Positions 44,361 to 57,310 of a stretch of DNA of 64,000 nt are shown one piece after another. The notes beneath the pieces are model-generated. The model made no database searches. It was given only the letters and a program-made list of their open reading frames with translations, and was not told the origin of the DNA. How positions within the stretch are numbered: the stretch's first letter is position 1; every line of letters begins with the position of its first letter. This DNA comes from Schistocephalus solidus (lineage: Eukaryota > Platyhelminthes > Cestoda > Diphyllobothriidea > Diphyllobothriidae): the NCBI GenBank assembly GCA_017591395.1, contig WEDG01005632.1, positions 21,424 through 85,423 on the forward strand. The letters are read 5' to 3'. Position numbers and translations under genes: made by a program.

Positions 44361-45199
44361 ATGTCTCTCACCACTATGTATGATAGCGCCCTTCTTGGTA
44401 TCTTACAGAATGAAGGAAACTTACCAAAGTTTATGGACGTTATTTTTGGATTTCTAATGAGAAGGTTTGTTTAACATTAGTTCCTAAAGCTGTCTTACGT
44501 AGGACTGACTTATTCTACGTCCGATCGCCTGAATCTAAATCAACTTTAGGATTCCCCCCGAACGTGGCCCGTAGAATTGTTGCAAGCGTATGTCTTGAAT
44601 CTTTTCTGATCATTTGTCTAGTCATTTGAAAAATACAATACTCTGTTTCAGACATATGAACAGCAACATAGGAACGCGGTCGGAGCCAATGCTGAAGGTG
44701 GTTCAGGTAATCTTATTGTTATCTTTGATAATTTTCAAAGATGAGAATTCACCTAAGACTGCAGAATCCAAGGATGCTGAACCGAAGCCAGCCAGCAAAC
44801 GACACACGAAGCCTAACAAAGATGATATGAGCGGCCCCGGAACCTATTCTAGGTAATACCTTGAACACCTTACCTTTTTAGCGTGTCGAAAGATGGTGAA
44901 CGTTTTTATACTGCAGAACCAGATTGTTATAACGGTGCCAGGAGAGATCTTTATTCCTGGAGCCAGTCAATTAAGGACCTCGATATTCGTGTGAAGGTAG
45001 TGCCGGTTGGACTTAATTTTACTCCTAATCTTAGATACCTGACTCGGTTAAGTCAAGCAGAGACGTTACCGTTAAAATTGAGCAGAAGCATCTTCGAATC
45101 GACGTGCAAGGAAACTCAGAACCTCTGATTGACAAGGAGTTCTTATTTGACATCAAAAAACAGGAGGCGTTGTGGTCCCTTGATCTGGAAGAACGTCAC
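44361..45199 (+). CDS. NUDCD3-like exons 1-6 (clustered)
   Basis: Six exons within 839 bp, separated by introns of 38, 64, 34, 29 and 47 nt. Junctions: AGAAG|gtttgt...tag|GACT; GCAAGC|gtatgt...cag|ACAT; TTCAG|gtaatc...aag|ATGAG; TCTAG|gtaata...tag|CGTG; GTGCCG|gttgga...aag|TCAAGC. Exon 6 ends at CGTCAC|gtgagt. Exon 3 is the least certain because its residues (TYEQQHRNAVGANAEGGS) are weakly conserved. Confidence 0.82.
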
Positions 45200-48100
45200 G
45201 TGAGTCATATACTTTAATTAGTTCGTGATAAAATGTCTTTTTGGATTTTTAAAAACGGGTTCATTTTCCTTCTTTCACTAAACTGAATCACTTAAAGTTT
45301 GAACATGCTTGCAGTAAGTACCTGTCTATAGGCAAATAGGTAACCAAGTACCGTATAATTAGATAGCAGCTATTAATGTCTCGAACTAAAGGGTGCTCAC
45401 CATTTTTAGGACTTCATCCTAAACTGACTCCTGGAAGTGTGAGCCAACATTAAAACAGACCGACTGTTGTGGACTTGTACTTGGTACGGCTGTAATTATA
45501 TCTTATCTAACCGGCCTTGATGATGCCATCTACTTAGCTTCTACATCCGTTGCCATCTGTAGTAGCGGATCTGGACAGCTTGACCCATTCCCTTCTGCAG
45601 TGACTTAGACCAAATACAACGTATTTTCTTCGAAACAACTATGTGTTACTACGTGTTTATAAAAACGCCTCTGGTTTTATAGAATATTACGTATAGGAAT
45701 CTCATTGCGTTCTTTAACAATAGCGTTGGTAACTTATGTGCGCACGTCTATGAAAAAAGCGTAGCATTCACGGAGTAGTGTAGTACCTCTCCGGTAACCT
45801 TGTGTTCTTCCTGAACAGACGCAGTCGACATTTCGAACTTAGCCGACGATGAAATCCGCCGAGTGCCCCACAGCATATTGGGTGCAGGATGGTGTCTTTC
45901 GCGCGAATTTTTTTTATTCTGGTATCAGACTTGTGCGGCCTTTTCTCATCCTCTCACCATTTACCTAGACCCATTGATCAAACAGAATGAGGACAATCAG
46001 AAGGCACTCGGACGCGGTGGTTCACAAAGCCATCAAACATCTACGCGTGTCACACACGACCTGTTCCCCGAACAATGAACCGGGTTTTCATGGAAACAAA
46101 GGGACAGTCCGGGTCTCACGTTTATTAGTGCGTAAATGCGACATTACGAAGAAGCCCTTGAGCGTGACTGTCGGTCATCGGTAACTCCACGTAGAGGATC
46201 GTATTATGTCGTCAACTGGCAGTTTTCCAAGCCACACTTATAGCCTGTTAGTTTTATTATGGCGAGGAATGTGTTGAGGTGCCGTGGGACTGGGTTCTCC
46301 AGTCTAAATCTCTTTCCTGGTTGTTCTAGACTCCGTAAATGATCATGAAAGCGTCTCAGAAAGTCTCAGTCCGAAAAGTTTTCAAAACTTAGATACTGCA
46401 TTGAAAGAGGCCGCGCACCTGCCCGGTGTTATATGATAATCTTCGTAGGATATCCCATAATACGCACTACTTGAATATAATTCCCTTCCGTGTAATATGG
46501 CTAACTAGATGCTGTGAGAAGTCTGTCAGTTACCAGGCCCGAATTCTTTCGGCATTGTGTTAACTGTTGATTAGTTTTACCACCCCATCTAAATAATCTC
46601 TCCATTTGAAAGTTTATCGAAAACTTTTAGTCGGAATTTCATGAATGTCTGAGCACTATGTTTGATATAAACTGTATGCTTGAAAATGCGTCGTTAGGCC
46701 GTAGTGGTGTCACAGTTGGTCGTGGTCTGAACTATACTGATGGTTTGCTGCCATTGTAGACTCTTATGCAGAGATGCAGTATGTTATGTTCATGATAGGC
46801 ACAGCGCCAGCCGAAGTGACCCGTAAAATAAATTTTACATCTCTGATATCGCTCATCAAGATACCTGTCTTGTCAAAGCAGACAGTAAAACTCCTCGATT
46901 AATCGGCAGATTTTGCTGCGGTTCAATTTTCTGCCTAACGAAAGAGTGTGAGATGGGTTAGCGGCTGAATCAGGCTCCCACCAACTGCCCAACTTCATCA
47001 AAACCTATGAAATTGACTTTTCATCTGTCCGACGGCCAATTCGAGACGATAGTCTATCTAACGTGGTACATGTCTCACTCGCTCAAAAGACCTAAATCTT
47101 CTTTTTTTTTATCAATGCTGCTTGCAGCCCGTTCTTTGAATTTATCTCCGATTAACTCCCAATAGAACGTCTATATAGTAGGTCAGAAGCGTCACATGTT
47201 ACCTGCTCCCGTATTCTCCCGTCAAGATGATTCGATCGTGTGCTGCGCTGAGCCTGAGAGAAATTTTTTTAGAATGTGGTCTTGCGCAATCTCGGCTGGC
47301 TTCAGCTTAGATACGGACAACTGAAGATGCTGGTGGATATGATGAAGACTGACCTCAAGCACATGTTCATCCCTGCAAGCAACAGAGCTAGCGCGCCACC
47401 TGTTTCACATTTATCCAGTAGAGTGCAAATTACCGATTTCAATGGATGGCAAAGACTTTGCCGGCCGGATATTTTCCCTGAGCCGGACATCAGAGCATCG
47501 TTATTTTTCATAAAATTTGATAGTTTTCCTAGTTTCTTTGCATTTACACGCAGTCCTTGGCAATGCCATCTGGGAGGAATCGTAATTTTATTGTATTCCA
47601 TAAAACTCCTGAATTTGTAACTAATTCGTGCGAACTGAAGGTCGGACATCCGGTTAAGAAACCGAATACAATGCAGCTAACTTAAACGTTGCCCAAGGCT
47701 GTGTCATTCCACCAGTACCCCTTCACTGTGCGGTGCAGTTGCTGGCGGTCACTGCACATTACGCTAACGTAGCGCTCTCGATAGGACCTAACATCCTCTT
47801 CATAGTCATTGATTATGTTGACGACCTTCCTCATCGCTCAGTCCGAAGACGCGTACCCCATTCTTAACCATGAGCGATTTCCTTTCGCAATCTTAGCTTT
47901 AACTCAACTGCAACGGTAACCTAGGGCTTGCTCAGCGGCATCACGCTATGAGAATGGTTCCCTTCCTTTCCAATGAGATACTTGGGTCGGTTGACTCTCC
48001 ATCTGCCTCGCTTCTCCTTTGTTTGTAAATTTCAGGGCCTGAGCTGCTGCCCAACACTTGTCGTAACGCGTAGCTCCTCTCTTAAAATTCGTAGTCTCTC

Positions 48101-51100
48101 CGTAACGTTTGACGGAAGACAATTTGTCAAATCTTTGAGGTTGTATTCAAAGTCTTCATGTACTTGTCTAGGCCGTGTTTGGGCTCAGAACACTACAATC
48201 ATCAGGCCAAGTTTCAGGTTGTAAGACAAGACAAAAGGAACGAGAGTGGTAGCAGTTGTTTTAATTGCGGAGCAGATTCAAGTGTTTTCCAATTGAGTGC
48301 ATGTGGCATTACCCGTTTGCGAGCGAAAGTTGGTCAAGTGTCAGTAGGTCATCGGGTCTAAAACCGTTCGCTGCTAAGTTACATAACCTTGAGGCAGTGG
48401 GCATTGAAAAAGGACGCCGGACCATAATATTGGCTATCGGCCACATGCTACGGTAACTTAGTAAAAGTATTTGATTAGTGTATTAAAAAGCTGCTACACT
48501 CTTGGCTGAGGGACTAGGTCTTGGACGCGGACCTCTACGACCTACTTGTCCCATCGATCGCCGCGTCGTTTGTTGACCCAAGTTGGCGTCGCCGACGTTC
48601 CGACTAGTAAAAGGCAGAATTATTAAATCTGACTCTAGGATCTATCTCAAGGTTTTTTTGGCGTTCGAGAATGAAACTTTAACTTGGCAGCTACTGATTA
48701 CTAATGCTACATGACTCGCAGTGTGGTGGACGCCGAAACTGGTCAAGCTGATACCGGGACTAGCCTTTACAGTTGTAAGTAGCCTGTAGGGTATGAAACA
48801 ACCAGTGAGTGCAGTCTGACATTAATTCATGTTTTTAATCTCGGTATTCCTCGCTTATTTGCTTTCTTTAGTCTTCTCGTGATTGTTAACTTGATTAAAT
48901 AGAACTGTGCCAGGTGGCAATCGAATTTAAGTTACTAGTTAATATCACGTATATTATATTACACGAGTTTACTTTTTACTTTTTCCTTTCATCTGCTAGA
49001 TTCTAATCAACCTAGACAAGGTAAGCGAGTTATGGTGGGAGGCGGCCTTTGTTGACGAGGAGAAAATCGATGTGCAGAAGATTGACTGCTCCCGACCAAT
49101 GCATGAACTTGACGAGGAGTCACAGGCCAAGATTGCTCAAATGCTCTTCGACCAGGAGCAGAAACGGCTGGGCTTGCCCACATCGGAAGAAAAGGTCAGT
49201 TTACGCCTTACGCGTTTACATACCAGCGCAAGAGGTGTGTATAATGTCGAGGGATTAGTAATCACCCTGTTTAATTTATAGTCACACCCGCTGCCTAGCT
49301 GAACAAATGGTCATCTCACTCTGTAGCGTCATAAAGATGTGCCAGGCTCAGCAACTATATTCGATGGCAAAATTTTTTACAATACTGCCAATGAGGTTCT
49401 GTGCATCCCTATGTCTACCACTTCCTTTTATCACCTTTGTGGATTTAAGCATTAGGCTAACAAAGTCGGAGCAATAGGTCTCTCATGCGCGCTAGAGTAT
49501 CGACAACATAACCATAAATTTAGGCAAAATTCCATTCTTTCGAGGGATTTTCGGCGTCTATGAACTCGTTAGCTAATTATTACACTTGCTGGAATCATTA
49601 CCACGCTCTTGAGTTACTGATATTTGGAATATAAGTAGAAACTATGGAGATGTCATTTCAATGCCCTTTCCGTCCAACCGATGTCTGTTGGTCACTGACT
49701 GATTTCCACTTAAGCACTTCTTAGTTCAAATAAGGTGATCGCCACGCTGTGTCTATCAAAGGAATCGCAGAGACCATTGTGATCGAACGTGAAGTTGGAC
49801 CTCACCCTCCGCCGCCTATGGATTGGTGTCTGGAATTCCTCCCGAAGACAGACAACAATAATTCGTACGAAATTACTGAAGACAGCAGATTTTCGGTCTT
49901 CGATTGAGGGAAGTTTGTGTCCACTACCAAATGGCCCTTGTCGACCGCGCATCGTTTGCCAGCACCACCAGTTAGAGTATCCGAGTTCTTAAGTTCACTC
50001 AGAAGCTGTCATACCAGTTGCTGTTTATCCACTGGTATGTTTTCTGAATAACAAGCAACTCAACTAATACACGGCCATCCGTTTCGTATTGAACCCACAA
50101 AAAGCATTCTTCCAAACATTGCCGTCAAGTAAGTGAATTAAGACGAAAAATTGGAATTCATTACTCCCAATGGTAAAACACATTTCTAAGCGTGTTATGA
50201 CAAGAGCAAAGTAATTTTAGGCTGGGTACCAAAAAGGAAATCGATTTATGTGTCAGCGTAGCAATACTTGTTTTTTTGTAAACTATAACACAAATTACTG
50301 GCTTAGTCAAACAAATGGCGCCGAAAAGCCTCCGACTAGCTAGAGTAGACGAACGGAAAATCCATGCTGTTATTTGCAGATACGCCTTTAAGAGCACAGA
50401 TTGTCTGGTTTAATAATCCTCAAGCTCATGCCGAATGCAAGTTGTAAACTTTCCGCTAATCTATGTGTTACGCCTTTTGTGCAATTTGCCGCATTTTACT
50501 TTCCCAAAATTATCACCTGGCACGGTGAGTGCGATAACTCATGAAGTATTGACCGACGTTTTAAGAAATGCTTTAATTCTAAAAATTTTGCTTAAAAGAG
50601 ATAAAAATTTTGACTATTAACTCCCTTAAAATTGCTTACTTCGCATTAATATGATACGCTAGTGTATATATTTTCCGTCACCTGTCTTGATTACATTTGA
50701 CAAAGACTTGCTGCTTCATTTTTGTGTATTTTTCCATCGCTTTCGTGTAGCGTTATTGGTAGCGTTTCAGCTCTTGTACTACTTGATAGTGAGCTAGGAC
50801 CAACTGGTAAAAAAATAACATATATCAGAAAACCTCGTGACCTTGAAAATATCGGATTTACTTGCGGAAAAATATGTATGCGGTTTAGGCCTTGAAGACT
50901 AGCAAAGGTGCAAGTATACGTATATGCCGTATATGGTTTAGAAATTCAGCCCAAGTATACTCTAGAAAAGTAGACAGAGGATGAAAAATGTACTCATATG
51001 AGTTCAAACATGCGCGTCGTTGTAGCTCATGAATCAGCGTTTCCACAATTTGAATTGGTCCGGATGTAGGCCGTTCTCCGATTGCTTCCTACTTTCTAAA

Positions 51101-52318
51101 CGGATAGCCACTAATCGCTGCACTTCGGCTGATGAGACCTAGTTTGAGCACAAGTTCACGTTGAGTAGTTCAGGTGGAGCTCGGTGGCCACATCGGCTCC
51201 GGCCAGATATTTGAACTGTCTTGCAACTTCCCGTGGGACGTCTTGGTTCTGTGAGATGGAGCCTCGTCCTGCATATGCGTCGCCTCCAACAGGTCCGGGA
51301 AGCTTTCGCTGTATCCTGGAAAGGACGCAATCCTGCAGTCATGGGTCCATAGACTCCTTAGACTTAGGACTACGAGTGAAATTGTGACTCCAGTTGAGAA
51401 GGCGAAATCGAATATTACCAATTGGCATGAAAGTCTGCCTCTTTCATTGCTCCCGACTATGCCGAGAACACGTTCTACCCTTTTCTTGATGAAATACTCG
51501 TCTGTCCTGCTGTAATAGTCCTGATTGAGGGTGAAATTCTTCCCCTACATGAAGACTACGGTTGACGCACGCTCCTCGGAATTTTTTTGCTTCGTTGCAG
51601 CTCTAGACTCGGAAGGCATTCAGTACTTGAAAGCAATTTGCTTTTGCCCACACGTCCTATGTTTTGAAGTGTATGTTCGCAGAGGATTGACTGGACTTTT
51701 TATTAAGAATCGATGTACTGCCTAGCATTCTATTCCAGTAGAGGTAGAAATTAAAGTGCTAACCACATTCAAGCAAGCATCCGAGCCTACGCTAGCATCG
51801 AAAATCAATAGAAAAATTAACCGTATGTGGTTTTTGTTTCGAGAGCAGTTTACACTGGTGGCTATCATATGTTAGATTGCTTCAATTTTTCGATTCCGAC
51901 TAGTATACGAAGCGTGTAGGCAGTTTTTTTATTTAAAAGCATACCGAAAGATCGCACCGGATGTTTCGTGGGTTTTCGTGTCAACTGCTGTGAGTTCCCC
52001 TGGCAGCATCAATTCGGACAAAATGTAATTGTAGTCCGATCCTCCTTCCCTCTGCCTCCGCTGAGGATCGTAAACCAGGATCATTAGTCGAAAATGTTTT
52101 GCGCCTGATCCCTAGAGCTATGTTTTGGGTTCTTGAAACCCCTTTCTACCGTCCTTTCTTTTTTTCAGAAAATTCAAGACATACTTAAGGGTGCTTGGAA
52201 TCAGGAAGGTTCACCCTTCAAGGGTACAGAATTTGATCCGAACCTCGTTAAATGTTCTGGTGCAGCAGGGTCGGGTGCTTTGCCAATGTCTCCGGACCCA
52301 CCGGCTAACTCTTCGTAG
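44361..52318 (+). CDS. NudC domain-containing protein 3-like (NUDCD3), eight exons
   Basis: A dynein-pathway co-chaperone family member (NUDCD3 supports dynein intermediate chain stability in animals). Proposed exons: 44361-44464, 44503-44587, 44652-44706, 44741-44852, 44882-45005, 45053-45199, 49000-49194, 52169-52318, giving 323 residues (human protein about 361). The frame is kept across every junction, with GT donors and AG acceptors. Residues 1-70 match the family N-terminus (MYDSALLGILQNEGNLPKFM, GFLMRR-TD, LGFPPNVARRIV). A charged linker follows. The CS domain begins at YNGARRDLYSWSQSIKDLDI and includes VTVKIEQKHLRIDVQG, EALWSLDLEERH and LINLDKVSELWWEAAF. The C-terminus has LDEESQAKIAQMLFDQEQKR and KGAWNQEGSPFKGTEFDP, the last being diagnostic for NUDCD3 rather than NUDC. 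The start has A at -3. The 44036-44360 flank shows no clear promoter, and no AATAAA was seen soon after the stop. The end of exon 5 is uncertain (44996 or 45005). Confidence 0.9.
45200..48999 (+). other. Intron 6 of NUDCD3-like gene (3.8 kb)
   Basis: Starts gtgagt, ends ctgctag. No mobile element or nested gene recognised inside. A short poly(T) run lies near 47101. Confidence 0.75.
49000..49194 (+). CDS. NUDCD3-like exon 7
   Basis: 65 codons, phase 0 at both ends: end of the CS domain (LINLDKVSELWWEAAFVDEE, KIDVQKIDCSRPMHELDEES) and the helix QMLFDQEQKRLGLPTSEEK. Flanked by tttcatctgctag and gtcagt. Confidence 0.92.
49195..52168 (+). other. Intron 7 of NUDCD3-like gene (3.0 kb)
   Basis: Starts gtcagt, ends with a strong polypyrimidine tract and ttttttcag. 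Only chance frames inside. Confidence 0.75.
52169..52318 (+). CDS. NUDCD3-like exon 8 (terminal)
   Basis: 49 codons plus TAG. KIQDILKGAWNQEGSPFKG and TEFDPNLVK match the conserved C-terminus. The last 25 residues (Gly/Ala/Ser/Pro-rich) go beyond the human protein. Confidence 0.9.
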   Translation, partial: KIQDILKGAWNQEGSPFKGTEFDPNLVKCSGAAGSGALPMSPDPPANSS

Positions 52319-53989
52319 GCCAACTCATGCATGACAATTTTAAGAAACTATTTCTTCTCTTTCCGCTCTGTCTCGAACCCTGATTCCTTCATTTCTGTGC
52401 CCAGCTGTATCTTCACTCCTTTTAAGAGACTTTTTGCTCAAATAATAACCGTCGAACTGCCAGTTATATTTCCTTTCTATGAACACCTCAAACCCGGACA
52501 GCAGATAACTCCTCCGGTTTTCCTCCCTAGTCTTACCAGTTAGACCAGTCAAATTTGCGCAGCCACCTACCGTTTTTGATCCATCGGGCCACCTTGAGTT
52601 GTTTTGCTGCGATGATCGTATTTATGGACTTCGCCAGGACTTACGCAATCTAATCGTTGCGTCTTGCGCCCTATATCCTGATCTAGGAGGACGTTGGCTG
52701 AACCAGCGTTTGCTTGCACCGAAGAAGCGATTGCTAATCAAACGTAGTTGAATTTGGGTCGCTCTGTGTGCTGTTGAGTAAGCTCTCGTCAATTTTAAAT
52801 CCCAAACTCAGCACTGGGTCGTATTTTAAGGTCATACCACCATGAATCGCGTTCAGAGTGCTACTCTGGAAGCACGTTACTCCGAAAAACCTGCTCTAAC
52901 TTCTTATCGGATGGCAGAAGCGTTGATTGCAGGGAAAAGATAATGAAACAATCTTTATAACGTTTCAAGTCATCGCACTCACGTACAGCGTGTGGAGTCG
53001 CCGTGAAATGGGATCGAGCCGCTGGCCCTCTCGTTCGCGTCGGGCCCTCCGTCAGTAGGCATACCGTCACGTCTGCCAACTGTGGAATTAGCTGATACTC
53101 AGGACTTGCAGGGTTGGTCTATCTTCAGTATAGTTGCCTTCTGCTGGAAGTGCCAGAAGAAGCTCGCTTGCTCTCCTCTAAAAGCGGCTCATTTTAAATC
53201 TGTATGGTGAAATGCAGTCACTTAGCAGAGTTCCCAGTGCAACACGCAGTTTTTGCTGTACTAGTTTCTTATTTAAAATAACCTTAAATCGAAGCAATGC
53301 TGTGAACAAAAATTTCCCGACTACCAACTATACCATCCATCCCAACGAACCCTAATTGCTTTCTTTTTTTCTGTTAACTCGAATTGATGAGTTCGATGTA
53401 TCCTGAGCCGTAGTTTTGTACACCTGGCCTTTTGAAGTCGTAATGAAGCGTATAGGTAAAGACGACGGGGACGCAGAACAATTGTTGTTTTCATCTAATA
53501 GTTTTTCCGTTCAGCCTACAGGACCCTCGTGCGTAAGAACACTTCCTTGATTGAGTCACAAGGCTACAGGAGTTGGGTGAGAGTTGTTTTGTCACTCTGT
53601 TGACACAGGCCAGATGAGTAACTCGAAAGTCCCTGAAATCGCTATTTGCGACAAATTTGGGTTGATCGACCGTGAAGGAGTGGCCTGGTCGAGCCGAGTG
53701 GATCTTCACCTATATTGGCATCACTGCTGCTGGACTGTTTTCTCGGGAAGCTTACTTTCTCTGCGAAGTTGGTTCCCCCCTCATCTGCATAGTAAGCCAT
53801 GAATGACTACTGCTATGCCTTGGCGAGGCTAGGAATAGTTCGGCCAACTATTTGCTGTAGATATCCCTCGAGGGTATTATACTTCGCCAATTTTTGCACC
53901 TGTTCACTGCAGTGTCTTACGACACATTGACGAAGCGTTTACTTGCAGGTGTTTGTGACTATGTGATTGACGTTTATTTGAGATTTGTG
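52319..53989. other. 3' flank of NUDCD3-like gene, unassigned
   Basis: Must hold the 3' UTR. No canonical AATAAA close to the stop was found. No other gene is recognised. Confidence 0.45.
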
Positions 53990-54345
53990 CCCCTACAACG
54001 AGCCACGTAGAAGATGCGCCGGACCAAACACGGAAGCTGGATCAGGGCATGGCAGGCACCATTCGGGTTGCGCTCCCATAACAAACGCCGAACATATGGG
54101 CAAGGGGCATACTGGCACGCGTAGGTGCACTCTCGCCGTACCATCCATTTGTGGCCTTTATGACACTCCCCCTGCGCCCGATTCCGTCTTTGGCTTTATT
54201 GACTCTGTCCTGACACCAGGCACAGGTAGGGTGAGGGAAGCGAGAGTGTGGTAGATGCAGTGCAAGTCTGCTATCACTTTACACGTGCCTTCAGCCTGCT
54301 GAAGCATGCGGTGGACATCGTCGGATTCCACGGTCGAACTATCGT
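53990..54345 (+). repeat. Dispersed repeat R1, copy 3
   Basis: Begins GAGCCACGTAGAAGATGCG and shares GGACCAAACACGG, ATTCGGGTTGCGCTCCCATA, TTGACTCTGTCCTGACACC, the purine-rich block and GCATGCGGTGGACATCGTCG with copy 2. It has an insertion of about 30 bp in the middle and lacks the CACCGTCCCTGCA block. Same orientation as the other copies. Confidence 0.83.
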
Positions 54346-56604
54346 GTCATGGGAAATCCATAGCTTTTCCCGTATTTGAAACCTTGTTCTTTTGTAGTTT
54401 GGAGCTAGACCGTGTGTTGCTAGGGGTGAATGCACAACGAGTCGTTAGTAACTTACAAATGTTTTACTAATCAGGAAACGAAGCCTGGTCGATAAACTGG
54501 CGACAGAGGCATGTGTGCCGCGGAAAACTGGATAGGCACTTCGTGAAACTCAACCCCCGACCCCCCTTCCCCAAGAACAAAAGCCTGTACTCCAAGTGCT
54601 TCGAATCTGGAATGTAAATACGACATTAGCAACCGCGTGAATATCAATCAGAAATGAGTATGAGTCATCTAGGGGGACTGTGAAACTGAGGCTGAAGCAT
54701 TTTTTCCCGGGTAAGAATTTAAAACAGGCGTATACAGCAGGATTTATTGGTACCAACAAATTTCGTGACGGCTTATCAACTGCAACCCGTCTTTGCATAA
54801 CACAGATAACAAATGAAAATGGACAGCAGTTTGAATTTACAGAAAATATATACATAACAGCAAGGGTCAGAGGACGACGTAAAAGAACTTCAGGAAACAA
54901 AATGTGAGGGAGAAAATAAAGTACCACGTTCTTCGATTACTAAACATCTACTAGACAGTGGTCACTATGTAGACCTCGGAAAAAGCTTTCCGATTACTTG
55001 TTCGGGCAAGAAAACTCGGACTTTGCGCTACTTGTAAGCAGTGTATATACGTAGGGAGAAACGCAACCTTTGCAAGCAACTAGACCACGTGGTCAATCTG
55101 CAAATACCCTGTTGATTTTTCACCCTAGATGATTCATGGCTGTAGTTTTCTTAGCTTATCAGCGAGCCAACCAAATCAATAAAGGGTTAATGAGCATTGG
55201 CAGACGCTCTTCGGAGTTCAAAAGAATCCTATGGCACACGAACTAATTCAGTGACAGGTTGCTTTCTGCAAATGGTTCAGGTTACGAAACACGTTTTTAT
55301 TATGTTGATCCCTTTAGTTCTGCTGTTTCAGAGGCGTGGTTTTACTCCATGTACCTACGCACTATCGTCTTGGGCTGCACACTTTGACCGTCTCAAGTTT
55401 GTTAACTTGGTACAATAATGTTGTATAAGCATCCAAAAATCCGATGAACTATCAGCACCGCTCCCGTTTTCCGTCCCTATCTTCGTCAAAATTCCTTCAA
55501 TCTAGCCACGAATCCTCAAATACTGGATGCTTTGTTTTAAGATAAAATTCAACAAATCAAATAGCCTCCCATACTAACTGGAGTTCAACCACCAAAATGG
55601 CAGCCTAGATCCGAAACTTTCTGATTATTTATAAACCACCTTGAATGGTCGATCATGTTAGTGAATGCTCCGGTCAGCGAAATTCATACAAGTGAAAGTC
55701 AAATACGACGACGTTGACAGGATTCTTCTGGTTCTGCACCTTTCATCAACAGTCTCTATGTTGAATTTACTGGTATGGCTATTAACTATGAGCTGCAGGT
55801 AGGCGGTGTTTACAATCTCGTGTTTTAAATCCCACTCCCAGCATAACAGTGGAGGTGCCCAAGACTGGGTACTAACAACATGCACGCTGAATATTTTTCT
55901 GGTACAGGGCTAGGAGTCCCACCTCCCTTAATGATTCACAACTTTGGAATCCTACTATCCTTTGACGATTTTAAGTACTGCAATGGTAGGATTTAGTTAC
56001 ATTTAACTTACCTTAGTAGTTAGTCGAATGTCAATCGAGGCCGACTCATCTACCTATCGAATTCACTAGTTTTAGTACTCAAGCCAACGTAAGGTCAACA
56101 TGTTCTACTGCTACCCCCTAGCCCCTCGTTTGAAAGCCTACAGCGTTAAGATAGTCCGAAAACTTAACTTGATACGTCCTTTCAATACCAGAAACAGAGG
56201 AAGTCGAGGTATTGTAGCACGCAAGTATCTGTGTAAAAATGAGGACTATTTTCAAATGGGAGAGGCACAAGTTGAAGTGATCACTTATATATCTGTGGAT
56301 GGAACTAGGATGATGGTCATTGAGATCATCTGAAATGAACGAAAGGCGCAGAAGTTACCTGCATACGATCTAGTTGCCCTACCAAACACGTCGTTCGTCT
56401 GTAAAGTGGTCGGATGTAAACGAACACGCTAGTAAGCGGATGAACATTACCGACAAAGACAAGGAAGACTGGAGTGGCCAATTCTGGCTTACCTCAGCTA
56501 GTCATACCCAACCCCAGGTGGTGCACCATCCTAGGCTCGAACGTGTGACGTGCTGATTAGAAGTCCAGCATGGCACAGGGTCGTGCATCACCTGGGGTTC
56601 GGTA
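54346..56604. other. No recognisable gene
   Basis: Frames at 54680-54907 (75 codons, basic) and 56100-56333 (77 codons) have no motif I recognise and could be chance frames or isolated exons. Confidence 0.45.
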
Positions 56605-56960
56605 TTTTTTTTAGAATTAGAATTTATATTTGGTTAGCACCGACAAGGCACTGTCTAAGCAAACATTAGTAACGAAATAAAGTTATGAAAATGTGTGCAG
56701 ATAAAATGTACAACTACTTAATAATGTAGACATAACTTGTCCTGCTATGTCCACAGTTAGCGACGTTTTGAAATTAATGGTGAACTAGAAAAACATAGGC
56801 AGTGAAAAAAACTCCTACCTTAAAAATGGAAGCAGAGTTCAATAGGCCTTCATTTTTGAATAGAAGGTAGGAGAAAAACTGCTTAGGAAAAAATGGTCAG
56901 GTGGTAGAGTAGGGTAATACTGTAGTAGCATTTCAGAATGAGATAATAAAACGTCGAAAT
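56605..56960 (-). mobile_element. LINE tail T2
   Basis: Minus strand: sequence from about 56960 through the U-loop hairpin to GTGCTAACCAAATATAAATT and CTAATTCTAAAAAAAA at 56620-56605. Closely similar to T1 (24538-24775) over the last 240 bp, but extends further 5' and so contains the whole hairpin. The simple A-rich end suggests reverse transcription from a polyadenylated or A-tailed RNA. Confidence 0.72.
56799..56882 (-). promoter_or_regulatory. U-loop hairpin (ENE-like), tail T2
   Basis: Sense RNA (minus strand): GCAGU (56882-56878), four U, CUCCUACCUU (56873-56864), apical part, AAGGUAGGAG (56821-56812), seven U, C, ACUGC (56803-56799). The middle stem is 10 perfect bp, of which four extend beyond the six bp of the family C copy with a different sequence. 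Function is inferred. Confidence 0.58.
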
Positions 56961-57099
56961 GATTCGTTCATGATCACTTAGGCGTATGAAACAAAATCAC
57001 ACGAAAATGCGTCAATGAACTTTAGTCCTCGGCATCTTAGGATCCAGAATTATATTCTGATGACGGTTAGTATCCAAAGAAACGAAAGCATTTTAGACT

Positions 57100-57310
57100 G
57101 TGGACCACCGAAAGTGTACGTCTGAATGACGTCATCGTTTGGATGACTGGTGATATAAGGAGACATCATAGTTCATGGGCGACTCGAGGTCACTTAAATT
57201 GCCGATGGTCCTTTCTCCGAGTCATGGGGAAAGCTACTGGGAAAAGATGAGGAAAAATTAAAAGGTTAATAGAATCAGTGTTATGATAAATGTGCAGTCT
57301 TCGCTTAAGG
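57100..57310 (-). pseudogene. Family B-like LINE ORF2 C-terminus remnant
   Basis: Minus strand LKRRLHIYHNTDSINLLIF near 57300-57245 with downstream UTR, matching FKRRLHIYFNTDSISLLI and its downstream sequence at about 60455-60275. Only the last codons and part of the 3' UTR are recognisable. Confidence 0.55.

Noticed and set aside
47276..47649. Overlapping 114- and 115-codon frames inside intron 6
   Set aside because: Mirror-image frames on opposite strands with no recognisable motif. They are not needed for the NUDCD3-like protein.
54680..54907. 75-codon basic frame ending RRKRTSGNKM
   Set aside because: No family recognised and no splice partners found. Left as unassigned.
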